Assembly: GCA_031399065.1 (NCBI GenBank)
Contig: JANNOM010000007.1
Location: 1-64,000 of the forward strand
DNA: 64,000 bases
Direction of reading: 5' to 3'
Source of the DNA: JADCRZ01 sp031399065
GTDB taxonomy: Bacteria; Bacteroidota; Bacteroidia; Chitinophagales; Chitinophagaceae
In this document: one piece after another, positions 1-9,687 of the stretch
Layout of the letters: the number at the start of each line of letters is the position of its first letter
How positions within the stretch are numbered: position 1 is the stretch's first letter
Notes under the pieces: model-generated
Told to the model about the DNA's origin: nothing
Database searches by the model: none
What the model saw: the letters and a program-made list of their open reading frames with translations, nothing else
Translations under genes and position numbers: made by a program

Positions 1-1111
1 TGAGCGGAATACCGGCCAGCGATAAAAGAAAAAGGGTATTGGTGGCGGCAACCAGCGGATCGGATTTACCCATCCCGTTGAAGCCTTCAAAACTGTAGTC
101 TTTCATTTTTACCAGGATGGCAAAAATGCCGATGGTCGCCAGGCAATAAGCGGCCGAATAAAGAAGCAGTCCTTCTTTTGCCAGGTCGTTATAACTGAAT
201 AAAGCGAAGAACATAAAGCCCGCCTGGGCAATGCTGGAATAGGCCAGCATCCTTTTTACGCTTTGCTGAAATACAGCGGTGATATTCCCTATCAGTAAAG
301 TAGCCGCGATGATAATGGCGATAATCAGTTCCCATTTGGATGACATGCTTCCGTAAGCCCCGTCGAAAAGTCGGAGAAAGGCCACAAATGCGCCTGCTTT
401 TACGATAGTAGCCATAAAGGAAGTGAACACGGTAGGGGCACCATCATATACATCGGGTGTCCAGAAATGAAAGGGAGCAGCCGACACTTTAAACGACATG
501 GAAATGAGCAGGAGTAATAGCCCTCCCGTAAGCAGTGGATTAAGTCCGTCCTGCAGGGCGATGTTCATACCCGTTAGTGAGAAAGTCCCCCTCGCCCCGT
601 AGATCAGCGCAATACCCATTAGCATAATACCGGTGGAGAAAGCACCCATCAGGAAATACTTAAGCGACGCTTCATTGCTTTTCAAATTTCTTTTATCGCT
701 GCCGGTTAAGATATACAGTGGTATGGAAATGATCTCTATACCCAAAAACAGCAATAACAGTGTATTGAACGAGGAAGCGATACTCACCCCGCAAAGCACG
801 AAGAATATAAGCGCAAAATACTCCGACTTGTTAACGCCTACGTTCAGAATATCTTTCGACGAAAGCAGGAAGTAAATAAGTGTACAGCCAAATAATACGG
901 CGTTAAACATCAGGGAAAAGGCATTAAACGCCAGCATATTCCTGGTATCTATCACAAAGAAGCGGGTACCATAGAGTTCGGCGATATTTGCACCGAGTAA
1001 AATAATCAATCCTGTTATGGCGATTGCACGCACAGTCATTTCCTTTTTAAAGAAGATGCCGCTGAACATCATCACTACGCCCCATATTGCAGATAAAATA
1101 ATTGCGTTCAT
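1..1111 (-). CDS. nuoN: NADH-quinone oxidoreductase subunit N (3' end off window)
   Basis: Last gene of the complex I operon; one of the three antiporter-like proton-pumping membrane subunits. The reading frame opens with ATG at 1111 (protein begins MNAIILSAIWG) and stays open for 370 codons to the window edge, so roughly the last quarter of a usual 460-490 residue NuoN is missing. It is a chain of hydrophobic helices. The family signature is visible as KVSAAPFHFWTPDVYDGAP (the conserved Lys-containing helix and the HxWxPDxY loop), and a later VKRMLAYSSIAQAGFM segment matches the second conserved proton-path region. It starts 17 bases after the nuoM stop, consistent with co-transcription. Nothing unusual is seen in the visible part. 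Confidence 0.95.
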   Translation of the reverse strand, partial: MNAIILSAIWGVVMMFSGIFFKKEMTVRAIAITGLIILLGANIAELYGTRFFVIDTRNMLAFNAFSLMFNAVLFGCTLIYFLLSSKDILNVGVNKSEYFALIFFVLCGVSIASSFNTLLLLFLGIEIISIPLYILTGSDKRNLKSNEASLKYFLMGAFSTGIMLMGIALIYGARGTFSLTGMNIALQDGLNPLLTGGLLLLLISMSFKVSAAPFHFWTPDVYDGAPTVFTSFMATIVKAGAFVAFLRLFDGAYGSMSSKWELIIAIIIAATLLIGNITAVFQQSVKRMLAYSSIAQAGFMFFALFSYNDLAKEGLLLYSAAYCLATIGIFAILVKMKDYSFEGFNGMGKSDPLVAATNTLFLLSLAGIPL

Positions 1112-1128
1112 AATAGCTTATACGTTCT

Positions 1129-2592
1129 CTAGTGTTTGTAATACATCCTGCCAAGGATTGCATCCGATATTTGATTGGTAACCGATAACATTGGTTTTGG
1201 AAATACACCCAGTAATAGTATCAACAGCACGATGATGGAAAGTGCCAGCTTTACGTTAAAGGTGATGTCCCCACCCGCTGCCGTTACTTCCGTTGTATTT
1301 CCGTAAAATACTTTTTTAATCATGTTGAGCGTATACACTGCCGCCAGTATGATGCTTATTAATGCCACTGCCGTAAACACCACGCTGAACGTAGTGGCTT
1401 TGCCGGAACCAAACAACCCATTAAACATCATGAACTCTCCCACGAACCCATTGGTTAAAGGCAATCCTATATTGGCAAGCGCGATCACCACCAGCAGTAT
1501 GGCCAGCGCAGGGGCTTTCTGGGCCACGCCACCCAGTTCGGACATTTTCCGGGTATGGTATTTTTGCTCTATGGCATTTACCACTATCCACAAACCTATA
1601 ATATTGATCCCGTGGTTGAACATCTGGAGCATCACTCCCTGCATACCACTTTTATTGGTGGCGAATATGGCCGCACACATCAACCCGATATGCGCTATGG
1701 AGGAATAGGCCACCAGCCGTTTCAGATCGTCCTGGCGGATGGCTACCAGCGAAGCATATATCATACCTGCAATGGCAAACCCGGTAACGGTATCTCCCCA
1801 TTGCCAGCTCGGCACCGGCACTACCGGTACCACCCACCTCAGTAATCCGAATACTCCCATTTTTACCATAATGCCGCTCAGTACCATAGTAACTGCTGTA
1901 GGCGATTGTTCATAGGTATCGGGCTGCCAGGTATGGAAAGGAAAAACAGGCATCTTGACGGCAAACGCGGCAAATAATAACCAGAAGAGCATAGTGTCCT
2001 GACCGCGTATAAATTTGATGGCATAAAACGCTTCCAGCGAAAATGACTGGTTGGCCCTGAAATAAAGATAGATAAGTCCCAGCAACATCAGCAGGGAACC
2101 CGCAAAGGTATAGATGAAGAATTTGAAGGTAGCAGCTATACGCCGCTCACCCCCCCAGATCGAACATAAGAAGTATACCGGTATCAGCGCGAGTTCCCAG
2201 AAGAAGTAAAACAGCAGTGCATCCATTGCGATAAACACACCGATAAGCCCGGCCTGCGACAGTAGCATGAGCGCATAGAACCGCGAGGCGCTTTTGTATT
2301 CATTGTACCAGGTAGAAACAAATATGAGGGGAAAAGAGATAGCGGTAAGCAGGCAGAGCAATTGCCCCATTCCATCGAGCTTTACATGGAAACGACTACC
2401 CAGGGCGGGCATCCATTCCGCATCGTAATGGAGCCAGGCAGGATTTTTCATACAGGTGATACCCAGTATAGAGATGATGAGCGTTACGATAGACGAAAAC
2501 AGCGCGATACTTTTCGCACTCCTTTCATTTTTGATGGCAAACAGGAAAAAGCCGGTCAGTAAGGGAATAATTAATAATATAACAGGTATCAT
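1129..2592 (-). CDS. nuoM: NADH-quinone oxidoreductase subunit M
   Basis: Antiporter-like proton-pumping subunit of respiratory complex I in the inner membrane. At 487 residues it is normal for NuoM. The family's proton-channel residues are present: a conserved Glu in FYFFWELALIPVYFL and a conserved Lys in AAFAVKMPVFPFHTWQPD, followed by the PTAVTMVLSGIMVKMG helix and VAYSSIAHIGLMCAA. About 14 hydrophobic helices are apparent. It starts 13 bases after the nuoL stop and precedes nuoN by 17 bases. Overlapping frames inside the gene on either strand carry no recognisable protein and are treated as shadows. Confidence 0.98.
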   Translation of the reverse strand: MIPVILLIIPLLTGFFLFAIKNERSAKSIALFSSIVTLIISILGITCMKNPAWLHYDAEWMPALGSRFHVKLDGMGQLLCLLTAISFPLIFVSTWYNEYKSASRFYALMLLSQAGLIGVFIAMDALLFYFFWELALIPVYFLCSIWGGERRIAATFKFFIYTFAGSLLMLLGLIYLYFRANQSFSLEAFYAIKFIRGQDTMLFWLLFAAFAVKMPVFPFHTWQPDTYEQSPTAVTMVLSGIMVKMGVFGLLRWVVPVVPVPSWQWGDTVTGFAIAGMIYASLVAIRQDDLKRLVAYSSIAHIGLMCAAIFATNKSGMQGVMLQMFNHGINIIGLWIVVNAIEQKYHTRKMSELGGVAQKAPALAILLVVIALANIGLPLTNGFVGEFMMFNGLFGSGKATTFSVVFTAVALISIILAAVYTLNMIKKVFYGNTTEVTAAGGDITFNVKLALSIIVLLILLLGVFPKPMLSVTNQISDAILGRMYYKH

Positions 2593-2605
2593 AATGTTGT
2601 TCTGA

Positions 2606-4522
2606 TCATTTCTTTACAAAGAATGCGATGGCAAAAAATGCCAGTATGCCAAGTACCATCAATAATATATAACTGCCTACCTGGCCGCTTTGCAACAGGC
2701 GGATCTGGCGGCTGCCGTATTGTATGGTTCTTCCTACGCCGTTTACGATGCCGTCTATAAACGTTCTTTCCACAAACCTGTTGAGGAACCCGGCAAACGC
2801 ATTCAGGGGTTTCACTATTACCGCGTCGTATATTTCATCTACGTACCAGTTATTTTCCAGCACCCTGGCGAGTCCGGCAGTTTCTGTACCTGTTTTACCG
2901 TATCTGCTGAACTTCGTCCAGGCATAGATGATGGTAACCAGTACCAGTACCGTTACCGAAACCATCATAATTATTTCGGTGGAATGATCCAGGTGATGAG
3001 CCGGCTTCAGTTTTTCCGAACCGGCAAAGATGGGTGCCAGGAAATGTTCGAGGGCATGACCGTTTTCCACGAAAACTTCCGGTAACCCGGCAAAGCCTGC
3101 AATGGTGGAAAGCACGGCCAGCACTATCAATGGAAAAGTAATGGTGAGCGGACTTTCATGCAGGTGATGCTCCTGGTCATGCGTTCCGCGAAACCCGCCC
3201 AGGAAGGTCATGGCATACAAACGAAACATATAAAAGGCAGTCATCAGCGCACCCGCCACGCCTATATAATAAAACACAGGGTTCACGGTAAAAGCACCAG
3301 CCAGTATTTCATCTTTGGAAAAGAAACCTGAAAACGGCGGCACGCCTGCGATGGCAAGGCATGCCAGCAGGAACGTAATATGCGTTACAGGCATCTGTTT
3401 TTTAAGTCCGCCCATATTCCGTATATCCTGTTCGCTTTGCATGGCGTGTATTACGGAGCCCGCACCGAGGAATAGCAGGGCTTTGAAGAAAGCATGGGTC
3501 ATTACGTGGAACACGGCACCGGTATAGGCACCCACTCCCAATCCCAGAAACATATACCCTAACTGGCTCACCGTGGAATACGCCAGTACTTTTTTAATAT
3601 CATTTTGCCGCAGGGCGATAGTAGCTGCGAAAATGGCCGTTACCAGTCCTGTAACCGCCACCACGGTTTGGGTTACCGGGGCCATCGTATACAATATATT
3701 GCTCCGGGCTATCATATAAATACCGGCGGTAACCATGGTAGCTGCATGTATCAGTGCCGATACGGGTGTAGGACCCGCCATGGCATCGGGCAGCCAGGTA
3801 TATAATGGTATTTGTGCGCTCTTACCGGCGGCACCTAAAAATAATAAGAGCGTGATGATAGTGAGATCCGCTTTGCCGAGACTGGCAGCCGCTGCAAATA
3901 CATCGGGGTAGTTTACGCTGCCCACTTTGGCGATAATCCAGAATACGGCCAGCAGGAAACCAAAGTCGCCGATCCGGTTCATCACGAACGCCTTTTTAGC
4001 CGCATTATTATAATCGCCGTTCTTGAACCAGAAGCCGATCAGCAGGTAAGAGCAAAGGCCTACGCCCTCCCATCCGATAAACATGATCACGAAATTGCCG
4101 CCCATCACCAGCAGCAGCATAGAAAAAACGAACAGGTTCAGATAGGCAAAATACCGCCCGAAATGCTGTGGTTCTTCATCGTGCATGTAAGAAGTGGAAT
4201 ATACATGTATGAGGAAGCCCACGCCTGTTATAATCAGCAGGAACAAAGAAGAAAGCTGGTCTACCTGGAAAGAGAAAGGAATAATAAACTTATCAATATT
4301 TATAAAGTCGAACAGGCGAACGATGCCATGCGAAGGAACAAACCCGGGCGATTTCACCTGCATTACGATCATGATGCTAACAATAAACGAAGCCAGTATG
4401 GCACCGCTGCCTACTGCACCGATGGCGGACTTCGACAGTGATTTTCTGCCCAGGCCATTGATAAAGAACCCAAGTAACGGAAACAACGGAACTAACCAGG
4501 CTAAGTGTATAATATTACCCAT
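2606..4522 (-). CDS. nuoL: NADH-quinone oxidoreductase subunit L
   Basis: Largest antiporter-like membrane subunit of complex I, which also carries the long lateral helix that runs along NuoM and NuoN. Its 638 residues match the usual size. Seen in the sequence: FIGWEGVGLCSYLLIGFW (conserved Glu), GKSAQIPLYTWLPDAMAGPT and VSALIHAATMVTAGIYMIAR (conserved Lys/His proton path), then VLAYSTVSQLGYMFLGLGVG. The C-terminal part, from about residue 500, has the amphipathic stretch and final transmembrane anchor expected of the lateral helix. It lies 18 bases downstream of nuoK. Confidence 0.98.
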   Translation of the reverse strand: MGNIIHLAWLVPLFPLLGFFINGLGRKSLSKSAIGAVGSGAILASFIVSIMIVMQVKSPGFVPSHGIVRLFDFINIDKFIIPFSFQVDQLSSLFLLIITGVGFLIHVYSTSYMHDEEPQHFGRYFAYLNLFVFSMLLLVMGGNFVIMFIGWEGVGLCSYLLIGFWFKNGDYNNAAKKAFVMNRIGDFGFLLAVFWIIAKVGSVNYPDVFAAAASLGKADLTIITLLLFLGAAGKSAQIPLYTWLPDAMAGPTPVSALIHAATMVTAGIYMIARSNILYTMAPVTQTVVAVTGLVTAIFAATIALRQNDIKKVLAYSTVSQLGYMFLGLGVGAYTGAVFHVMTHAFFKALLFLGAGSVIHAMQSEQDIRNMGGLKKQMPVTHITFLLACLAIAGVPPFSGFFSKDEILAGAFTVNPVFYYIGVAGALMTAFYMFRLYAMTFLGGFRGTHDQEHHLHESPLTITFPLIVLAVLSTIAGFAGLPEVFVENGHALEHFLAPIFAGSEKLKPAHHLDHSTEIIMMVSVTVLVLVTIIYAWTKFSRYGKTGTETAGLARVLENNWYVDEIYDAVIVKPLNAFAGFLNRFVERTFIDGIVNGVGRTIQYGSRQIRLLQSGQVGSYILLMVLGILAFFAIAFFVKK

Positions 4523-4540
4523 ATATCCAATTCAATTATA

Positions 4541-4879
4541 TCAATGCTTCAATCTGTTCAAAAAGTTCACATCCACCGAGTGGGTATTCCGGTACATCAT
4601 TACGATGATCGCCAGCCCTACAGTCACTTCCGCCGCGGCCACCACCATAATAAAGAAAACGAACAACTGTCCGTCAGTACCGGCGGAAGGTACGCTTTTG
4701 GCATCGGCTAACCAGGCAGCATGGTGCATTTTTGAAAATGCCACCAGCATCAGGTTGGCGGCATTCAGCATCAGCTCGATGCACATAAAGATAATGATGA
4801 TGTTCCTGCGGGCCAGCACACCGGCAATGCCTATGCAGAACAACGATAATGCTAACACTATATAATGCTGAATCGGCAT
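4541..4879 (-). CDS. nuoK: NADH-quinone oxidoreductase subunit K
   Basis: Small three-helix membrane subunit of complex I that contributes two conserved glutamates to the proton path. Both are visible, in FMCIELMLNAANLMLVAF and in VAAAEVTVGLAIIVMMYRN. The 112 residues are slightly longer than the roughly 100 of E. coli NuoK because of a hydrophilic loop (HHAAWLADAKSVPSAGTDGQ) between helices 2 and 3. It starts 10 bases after nuoJ ends. Confidence 0.97.
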   Translation of the reverse strand: MPIQHYIVLALSLFCIGIAGVLARRNIIIIFMCIELMLNAANLMLVAFSKMHHAAWLADAKSVPSAGTDGQLFVFFIMVVAAAEVTVGLAIIVMMYRNTHSVDVNFLNRLKH

Positions 4880-4889
4880 ACTGATACGA

Positions 4890-5390
4890 TTAATCTTTTT
4901 TACTTAATACTACGGCTCCTACCATGGCACTTAAAAATAAAACACTGCTTATTTCGAAAGGTACCACGTATTCATTAAAAAGGGTCCTGCCCAGGTTTTC
5001 GATCAGTCCTATATCGCCGCTATTGGTTTCGGCCATTCTCGTTTTCACATCCGCATCTTTTAAAGCCGCCACTATTACCAGCAACAGGCAGCCGCCGGCC
5101 ACTACTCCTGCCATCTTAAGCCATTTGTTTTTGCGGGGCTCCATATCGGAGTTCAAATTCATCAGCATGATCACGAACAGGAAAAGTACCATGATGGCAC
5201 CGGTATATACGATCAGGTTCACGATAGCGAGAAACTGTGCGTTTAGTAAAAGATAATGCCCTGTGATGGCAAAAAAAGTGATGATGAGAGAGAGTACGCT
5301 AAACACCGGGTTTTTACTGATCACCACCATCAGTGCGCTAATGATGGCTATTGCAGATAAAGACCAGAATAATATTTGAGTGATGCTCAT
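4890..5390 (-). CDS. nuoJ: NADH-quinone oxidoreductase subunit J
   Basis: Membrane subunit of complex I, five predicted helices, 166 residues. The family signature is the helix containing NLIVYTGAIMVLFLFVIMLM, in which the YxGAIMVLF segment forms the pi-bulge transmembrane helix of NuoJ/ND6. The C-terminal helix EISSVLFLSAMVGAVVLSKKD also matches the family. Placed between nuoI (32-base gap) and nuoK (10-base gap). Confidence 0.96.
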   Translation of the reverse strand: MSITQILFWSLSAIAIISALMVVISKNPVFSVLSLIITFFAITGHYLLLNAQFLAIVNLIVYTGAIMVLFLFVIMLMNLNSDMEPRKNKWLKMAGVVAGGCLLLVIVAALKDADVKTRMAETNSGDIGLIENLGRTLFNEYVVPFEISSVLFLSAMVGAVVLSKKD

Positions 5391-5422
5391 GGAGGCGGTG
5401 GCTGTTTTAAGGGATTATTTTG

Positions 5423-5980
5423 TTATGGCTGTTTTTCGTTGGTAAGAAACCGGCTTCCGCGTGCTTTCTGAAATCCCTGCGGATCGGTAACCGGGTCGGG
5501 TATCAGCAAATCCTCTTTGCCATATATAAATGTCTGCCTTTGAAAATTAGCCGGTGCAAATGTTTCACTTAAATAGATCGCGTCTTTCGGACAAGCTTCT
5601 TCGCAAAGTCCGCAAAATATACATCGCAGCATATTGATCTCGTATTTGGCCGCATATTTTTCTTCTTTGTATAAATGTTCTTCTCCTTCCTTGCGTTCTG
5701 CCGCTTCCATAGTAATGGCTTCGGCCGGGCAGGCCACGGCGCAAAGTCCGCAGGCCGTGCAGCGTTCGCGCCCCTCCTCATCCCTGTTAAGGATCTGAAG
5801 GCCGCGGAATACCGGGCTGAACACCCTTTTTTGCTCGGGGTATTTTACCGTGGGGTTCTTTTTAAAAATATGACTGAACGTGATCAGCATCCCTTTAAAA
5901 ATACTCCATAGGTACCAGCTTTCCACCATCGTCATGGGCTTTCTCTCCAGTATTTTCACTCTTTTTGTTAATGCTTCCAT
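5423..5980 (-). CDS. nuoI: NADH-quinone oxidoreductase subunit I (2x[4Fe-4S])
   Basis: Peripheral-arm subunit that holds the N6a and N6b [4Fe-4S] clusters just before quinone. Two 8-iron ferredoxin motifs are present: CTACGLCAVACPAEAI and CIFCGLCEEACPKDAI. The open frame extends to 6019, but the start is placed at the internal ATG at 5980 (MEALTKRVKILERKPM) because the 13 codons before it resemble nothing and this gives a normal size of 185 residues. The 81-base gap to nuoH is the widest between structural genes of the operon. No internal promoter box was recognised there. Confidence 0.95.
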   Translation of the reverse strand: MEALTKRVKILERKPMTMVESWYLWSIFKGMLITFSHIFKKNPTVKYPEQKRVFSPVFRGLQILNRDEEGRERCTACGLCAVACPAEAITMEAAERKEGEEHLYKEEKYAAKYEINMLRCIFCGLCEEACPKDAIYLSETFAPANFQRQTFIYGKEDLLIPDPVTDPQGFQKARGSRFLTNEKQP

Positions 5981-6061
5981 TGTTATCTGTTGCTTCGCGG
6001 CATTTATAAAGATTCGCAAAAATATTTTTCTCCTTCCATCCTGCCAACTATTGTTTGAGGC

Positions 6062-7141
6062 TTATTTACCCGTCCATAATATCAGGGCTCCGGTAACCAG
6101 CATGTTCACCAGGGCCAGCGGTATCATAATCTTCCAGCCGAGGTGCATCAACTGGTCGTAGCGGAACCGCGGTATGGTCCAGCGCACCCACATAAAAAAG
6201 AAGATGAACAACACGATCTTAATCAGCAGGGCTACCACACCCAGCAGGGCTACCAGCGTAGCACCCCAGGAAGGGATAAACGCCGCTTCGTTGAAAAAGG
6301 GTATATCGTAGCCCCCGAAGAAAAGCGTTGCCATCACGGCGCTGCTGATAAACATATTGATGTATTCGGCAAAAAGATAAAAACCCAGTTTCATGGAAGA
6401 ATACTCCTGGTGATACCCGAAATTGAGTTCACTTTCCGCCTCCGGCAAATCGAAGGGCGTACGGTTACATTCGGCAAATGCGCATACCAGGAATATAAGA
6501 AAGCCCAAAGGCTGATAAGCCACATTCCACCAGTGCCCTTCCGCCATCTGCTGCTCTACAATGGTCTTCATACTCAGCGAACCGGTCAGCATCAGCAGCG
6601 CTATCAGGGAAAGGCCCATGGCCAGTTCGTAAGAAATGATCTGTGAAGCACCACGTATCGCCGCCAGCAGGGAGAACTTATTGTTGGATGCCCAGCCTCC
6701 TATCATAATGCCGTACACCCCCAGGCTCACCACGCCAAACACGTACAATACGCCGATATTGATATCGGCTATCTGCAGATTTACTACCCTGTCCTGCCCG
6801 AACCAGGTAAAATGAACGGAAGAACCCCAGGGGATCACGGCGGACGTCATCATGGCCGTCAGCATCGCCAGGCAGGGACCCAGTATAAAAAGAAACCGGT
6901 TAGAAGAACTGGGAATGATCTCTTCTTTCATAAACAGCTTCAGCCCGTCTGCCAGGGGTTGAAATATCCCGAATGGCCCGGCACGGTCGGGACCTACGCG
7001 GTCCTGCAGCACCGCGGCCACTTTGCGTTCTGCATAAGTGCTGTACATGGCCACCAGCAGCGAAGCACTAACCACTATCACTACCAGCGACAATTTTTCA
7101 ATCACAACAGCCAGATCAATAGCCAATAAAACTGTGTCCAT
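6062..7141 (-). CDS. nuoH: NADH-quinone oxidoreductase subunit H
   Basis: Membrane subunit at the junction of the hydrophilic and membrane arms, forming part of the quinone cavity. 359 residues, about eight helices. Diagnostic segments are AERKVAAVLQDRVGPDRAGP near the N-terminus, GPFGIFQPLADGLKLFMKEE, and the acidic cavity loop FDLPEAESELNFGYHQEYSS. It follows nuoG by 37 bases. Complete and ordinary for the family. Confidence 0.98.
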   Translation of the reverse strand: MDTVLLAIDLAVVIEKLSLVVIVVSASLLVAMYSTYAERKVAAVLQDRVGPDRAGPFGIFQPLADGLKLFMKEEIIPSSSNRFLFILGPCLAMLTAMMTSAVIPWGSSVHFTWFGQDRVVNLQIADINIGVLYVFGVVSLGVYGIMIGGWASNNKFSLLAAIRGASQIISYELAMGLSLIALLMLTGSLSMKTIVEQQMAEGHWWNVAYQPLGFLIFLVCAFAECNRTPFDLPEAESELNFGYHQEYSSMKLGFYLFAEYINMFISSAVMATLFFGGYDIPFFNEAAFIPSWGATLVALLGVVALLIKIVLFIFFFMWVRWTIPRFRYDQLMHLGWKIMIPLALVNMLVTGALILWTGK

Positions 7142-7178
7142 AAATATCTGTAAAATTATCTTTCGTTATCTGTTCCGC

Positions 7179-8258
7179 TTACCTGAAATCTTCCGAATGC
7201 GCCGGTCCCTGAATCAGCGACAGGTCCGTTCCCGGCCGGTTCACCCCGCTTACATCGTGAATATCCATCAGCATCTTCGGCTCGCGGCCACTCATCACTT
7301 CCTGTATGGTTTCTTTGGGTACGGTTAATCCCGTATAATGACCCTGCGAAATCACTGAATGACGGTTCACCAGGGAAGGACCTTCAATTATCCAGTCACT
7401 CGTTTCCTTCTTTTCGAAACGGCAGGTATTACAGATAAACTCTTCCACTTCGCCCCACTGGTCTTTACGTGCCGTAACACGAAACACTTCGTTGCCCCTG
7501 TTCCAAAGTGTTACTTTACCGGAGCAGGTAGGGCAGTCCCTGTGCGCCTGTACCGGTTTCAGGAACCATACCCGGTTTTTGAACCGGAATGTTTTATCGG
7601 TAAGCGCCCCTACCGGGCATACATCGATCATATTACCACTGAAATCGTTCTCGATCGCTTTGGAAATATACGTGGAAATAGCGGCATGATCGCCCCTGTC
7701 CACGATACCATGTACCCGCTTATCGGTAAGCTGGTCCGCCACGTAAGTGCAGCGGTAACAAAGTATGCACCGCGTCATGTGCAGCTGTATATAAGGCCCT
7801 ATATCTTCTTTCTTGAATGTTCTTCTGTTAAACTCGTAGCGGGTACCCTCCGCTCCATGATCATAGCCCAGGTCCTGCAGGTGGCATTCGCCTGCCTGGT
7901 CGCAGATAGGACAATCGAGCGGGTGATTAATTAGCAGTATTTCCACTACTCCCTTACGCGCATCTATCACGCGTTCGCTGGTAATATTCTTAACGATCAT
8001 ACCGTCCATTACATTGGTACGGCAGCTTGCCACCAGCTTGGGCATAGGCCGGGGGTCTGCGGTAGATCCGGCGGCCACTTCCACCAGGCAGGTACGGCAT
8101 TTACCGCCACTTCCTTCCAGCTTGCTGTAAAAACACATAGCCGGGGGTGCCACTTCGCCACCTATTTTACGGGCAGCCATCAGTACGGTGGTGCCGGGCT
8201 CCACTTCTACGGTGATGTTGTCGATCGTTACCTTAAAAAGTTTTATCTCTTCGCTCAT
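7179..8258 (-). CDS. nuoG: NADH-quinone oxidoreductase subunit G, short form lacking the molybdopterin-fold domain
   Basis: Iron-sulfur subunit of the complex I peripheral arm. Residues 1-100 form the [2Fe-2S] domain (Cys42, 54, 57, 79). Residues 100-140 carry the His/Cys-ligated cluster (HPLDCPICDQAGEC). Residues 160-220 carry a [4Fe-4S] set (CILCYRC, then CPVGALT). Residues 242-282 have two CxxC pairs (DCPTC, CNTC) where the molybdopterin-type domain normally begins. The protein then ends at residue 359, whereas NuoG of E. coli is about 900 residues. There is no sign of a frameshift: the stop lies 37 bases before nuoH and no molybdopterin-fold remnant follows. I recall short NuoG proteins being common in Bacteroidota, so this is probably lineage-typical rather than broken. 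Confidence 0.95.
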   Translation of the reverse strand: MSEEIKLFKVTIDNITVEVEPGTTVLMAARKIGGEVAPPAMCFYSKLEGSGGKCRTCLVEVAAGSTADPRPMPKLVASCRTNVMDGMIVKNITSERVIDARKGVVEILLINHPLDCPICDQAGECHLQDLGYDHGAEGTRYEFNRRTFKKEDIGPYIQLHMTRCILCYRCTYVADQLTDKRVHGIVDRGDHAAISTYISKAIENDFSGNMIDVCPVGALTDKTFRFKNRVWFLKPVQAHRDCPTCSGKVTLWNRGNEVFRVTARKDQWGEVEEFICNTCRFEKKETSDWIIEGPSLVNRHSVISQGHYTGLTVPKETIQEVMSGREPKMLMDIHDVSGVNRPGTDLSLIQGPAHSEDFR

Positions 8259-8291
8259 AATAATGCGCTCTTTGCTGAAGCGTTAGTTAAG

Positions 8292-9650
8292 TTATGCCGT
8301 TGCCATCAGTTCCAGCGGGTCTGCATAATGTGCCAGCCCAAAATTGCGCTGCTGCGCCGCCACAGGGTTCGTTACATGCCATTCGAATTCGTCCCTGAAA
8401 TGCCGGATGGCTGCTGCTACCGGCCATGCGGCGGCATCGCCTAACGGACAAATGGTATTCCCTTCTATTTTGCGTTGAATATCCCACAAAAGATCGATAT
8501 CACTCGTTTTTCCTTTCCCGTATTCAATATTCTTCAGTATTTTCTCCATCCATCCTGTGCCTTCGCGGCAGGGCGAGCACTGTCCGCAGCTCTCATGATG
8601 ATAAAAGCGGGCAAGGGTAAGCGTATGGCGCACTACGCACTGGTCTTCGTCCAGCACGATAAACCCTCCCGAGCCCATCATACTGCCCGTAGCAAAGCCG
8701 CCATCGGCCAGGCTTTCGTAGTTCATATATCTTGTTTCGCCTTTAGCCGTTTTCAGTAATAAATTAGCAGGAAGTATAGGCACCGAAGAACCACCGGGAA
8801 TACATGCTTTCAGGCGTTTGCCACCCGCGATGCCCCCGCAGTATTCGTCGCTGAAAATAAATTCCTCTACGGAGATGGTCATGTCGATCTCGTAAATACC
8901 CGGCTTGTTTATATTGCCGCAGGCGGAAAGCAGTTTGGTACCGGTAGATTTACCCACCCCTATTTTCGCATATTCCTCTCCCCCTTCGTTAATAATGGGT
9001 ACTACCGCGCAAAGCGTCTCCACATTGTTAACCACCGTTGGCCTTCCCCAGGCACCTTTTACCGCCGGGAAGGGTGGTTTAATGCGGGGATTACCGCGCT
9101 TGCCTTCCAGCGATTCTATCAGGGCCGTTTCCTCACCACAGATATAGGCACCGGCACCGCGGTGCACATATATTTCACAATCGAAACCACTACCCAGTAT
9201 ATTTTTGCCTAAAAACCCATTGTGCTTTGCTTCCGCGATCGCCTGCTCCAGTATATCGCTGATCCAGGCGTACTCGCCGCGAATATAGATATACGTGGCA
9301 TTGCTGCCCAGTGCAAACGAGCTTACTATCAGTCCTTCCAACAGCAAATGCGGAAGAAACTCCATCAGGTACCTGTCTTTGAAAGTACCGGGCTCGCTCT
9401 CATCCGCGTTACAAACGAGGTGACGCGGAACCCCTTCAGGCTTGGCGATAAAGCTCCATTTCATCCCTGCCGGGAAGCCCGCTCCCCCACGGCCACGCAA
9501 GCCGCTTTTCTTTACTTCTTCCACTATCTGTTCCGGACTCATGGATTTCAGGGCCTTCTCCACGCTGCGGTATCCCCCTTCGCGGCGGTACACTTCGTAG
9601 GTACGTATACCTTCTACATCTGCTTTTTCTAGTAATAGTTTTCTGGCCAT
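8292..9650 (-). CDS. nuoF: NADH-quinone oxidoreductase subunit F (NADH/FMN)
   Basis: NADH-oxidising subunit of complex I with FMN and the N3 [4Fe-4S] cluster. 452 residues, normal length. The glycine-rich nucleotide site LRGRGGAGFPAGMKW lies at about residues 50-65. The FMN/NADH region GAGAYICGEETALIESLEG follows at about 165-185. The cluster ligands appear as ESCGQCSPCREGTGWM with a distal Cys in TICPLGDAAA. It starts 37 bases after nuoE. The final 30 residues after the cluster domain are rich in Ala and Glu and not obviously conserved. Confidence 0.98.
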   Translation of the reverse strand: MARKLLLEKADVEGIRTYEVYRREGGYRSVEKALKSMSPEQIVEEVKKSGLRGRGGAGFPAGMKWSFIAKPEGVPRHLVCNADESEPGTFKDRYLMEFLPHLLLEGLIVSSFALGSNATYIYIRGEYAWISDILEQAIAEAKHNGFLGKNILGSGFDCEIYVHRGAGAYICGEETALIESLEGKRGNPRIKPPFPAVKGAWGRPTVVNNVETLCAVVPIINEGGEEYAKIGVGKSTGTKLLSACGNINKPGIYEIDMTISVEEFIFSDEYCGGIAGGKRLKACIPGGSSVPILPANLLLKTAKGETRYMNYESLADGGFATGSMMGSGGFIVLDEDQCVVRHTLTLARFYHHESCGQCSPCREGTGWMEKILKNIEYGKGKTSDIDLLWDIQRKIEGNTICPLGDAAAWPVAAAIRHFRDEFEWHVTNPVAAQQRNFGLAHYADPLELMATA

Positions 9651-9687
9651 ATAAATAAGCTTCCGTGCTTTGTTAAGTGCTTAACCG

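Noticed and set aside
7179..8258. NuoG as a frameshifted or broken gene
   Set aside because: No remnant of the missing domain occurs in any frame in the 37-base gap or in nuoH, and the operon spacing is normal; short NuoG seems lineage-typical.
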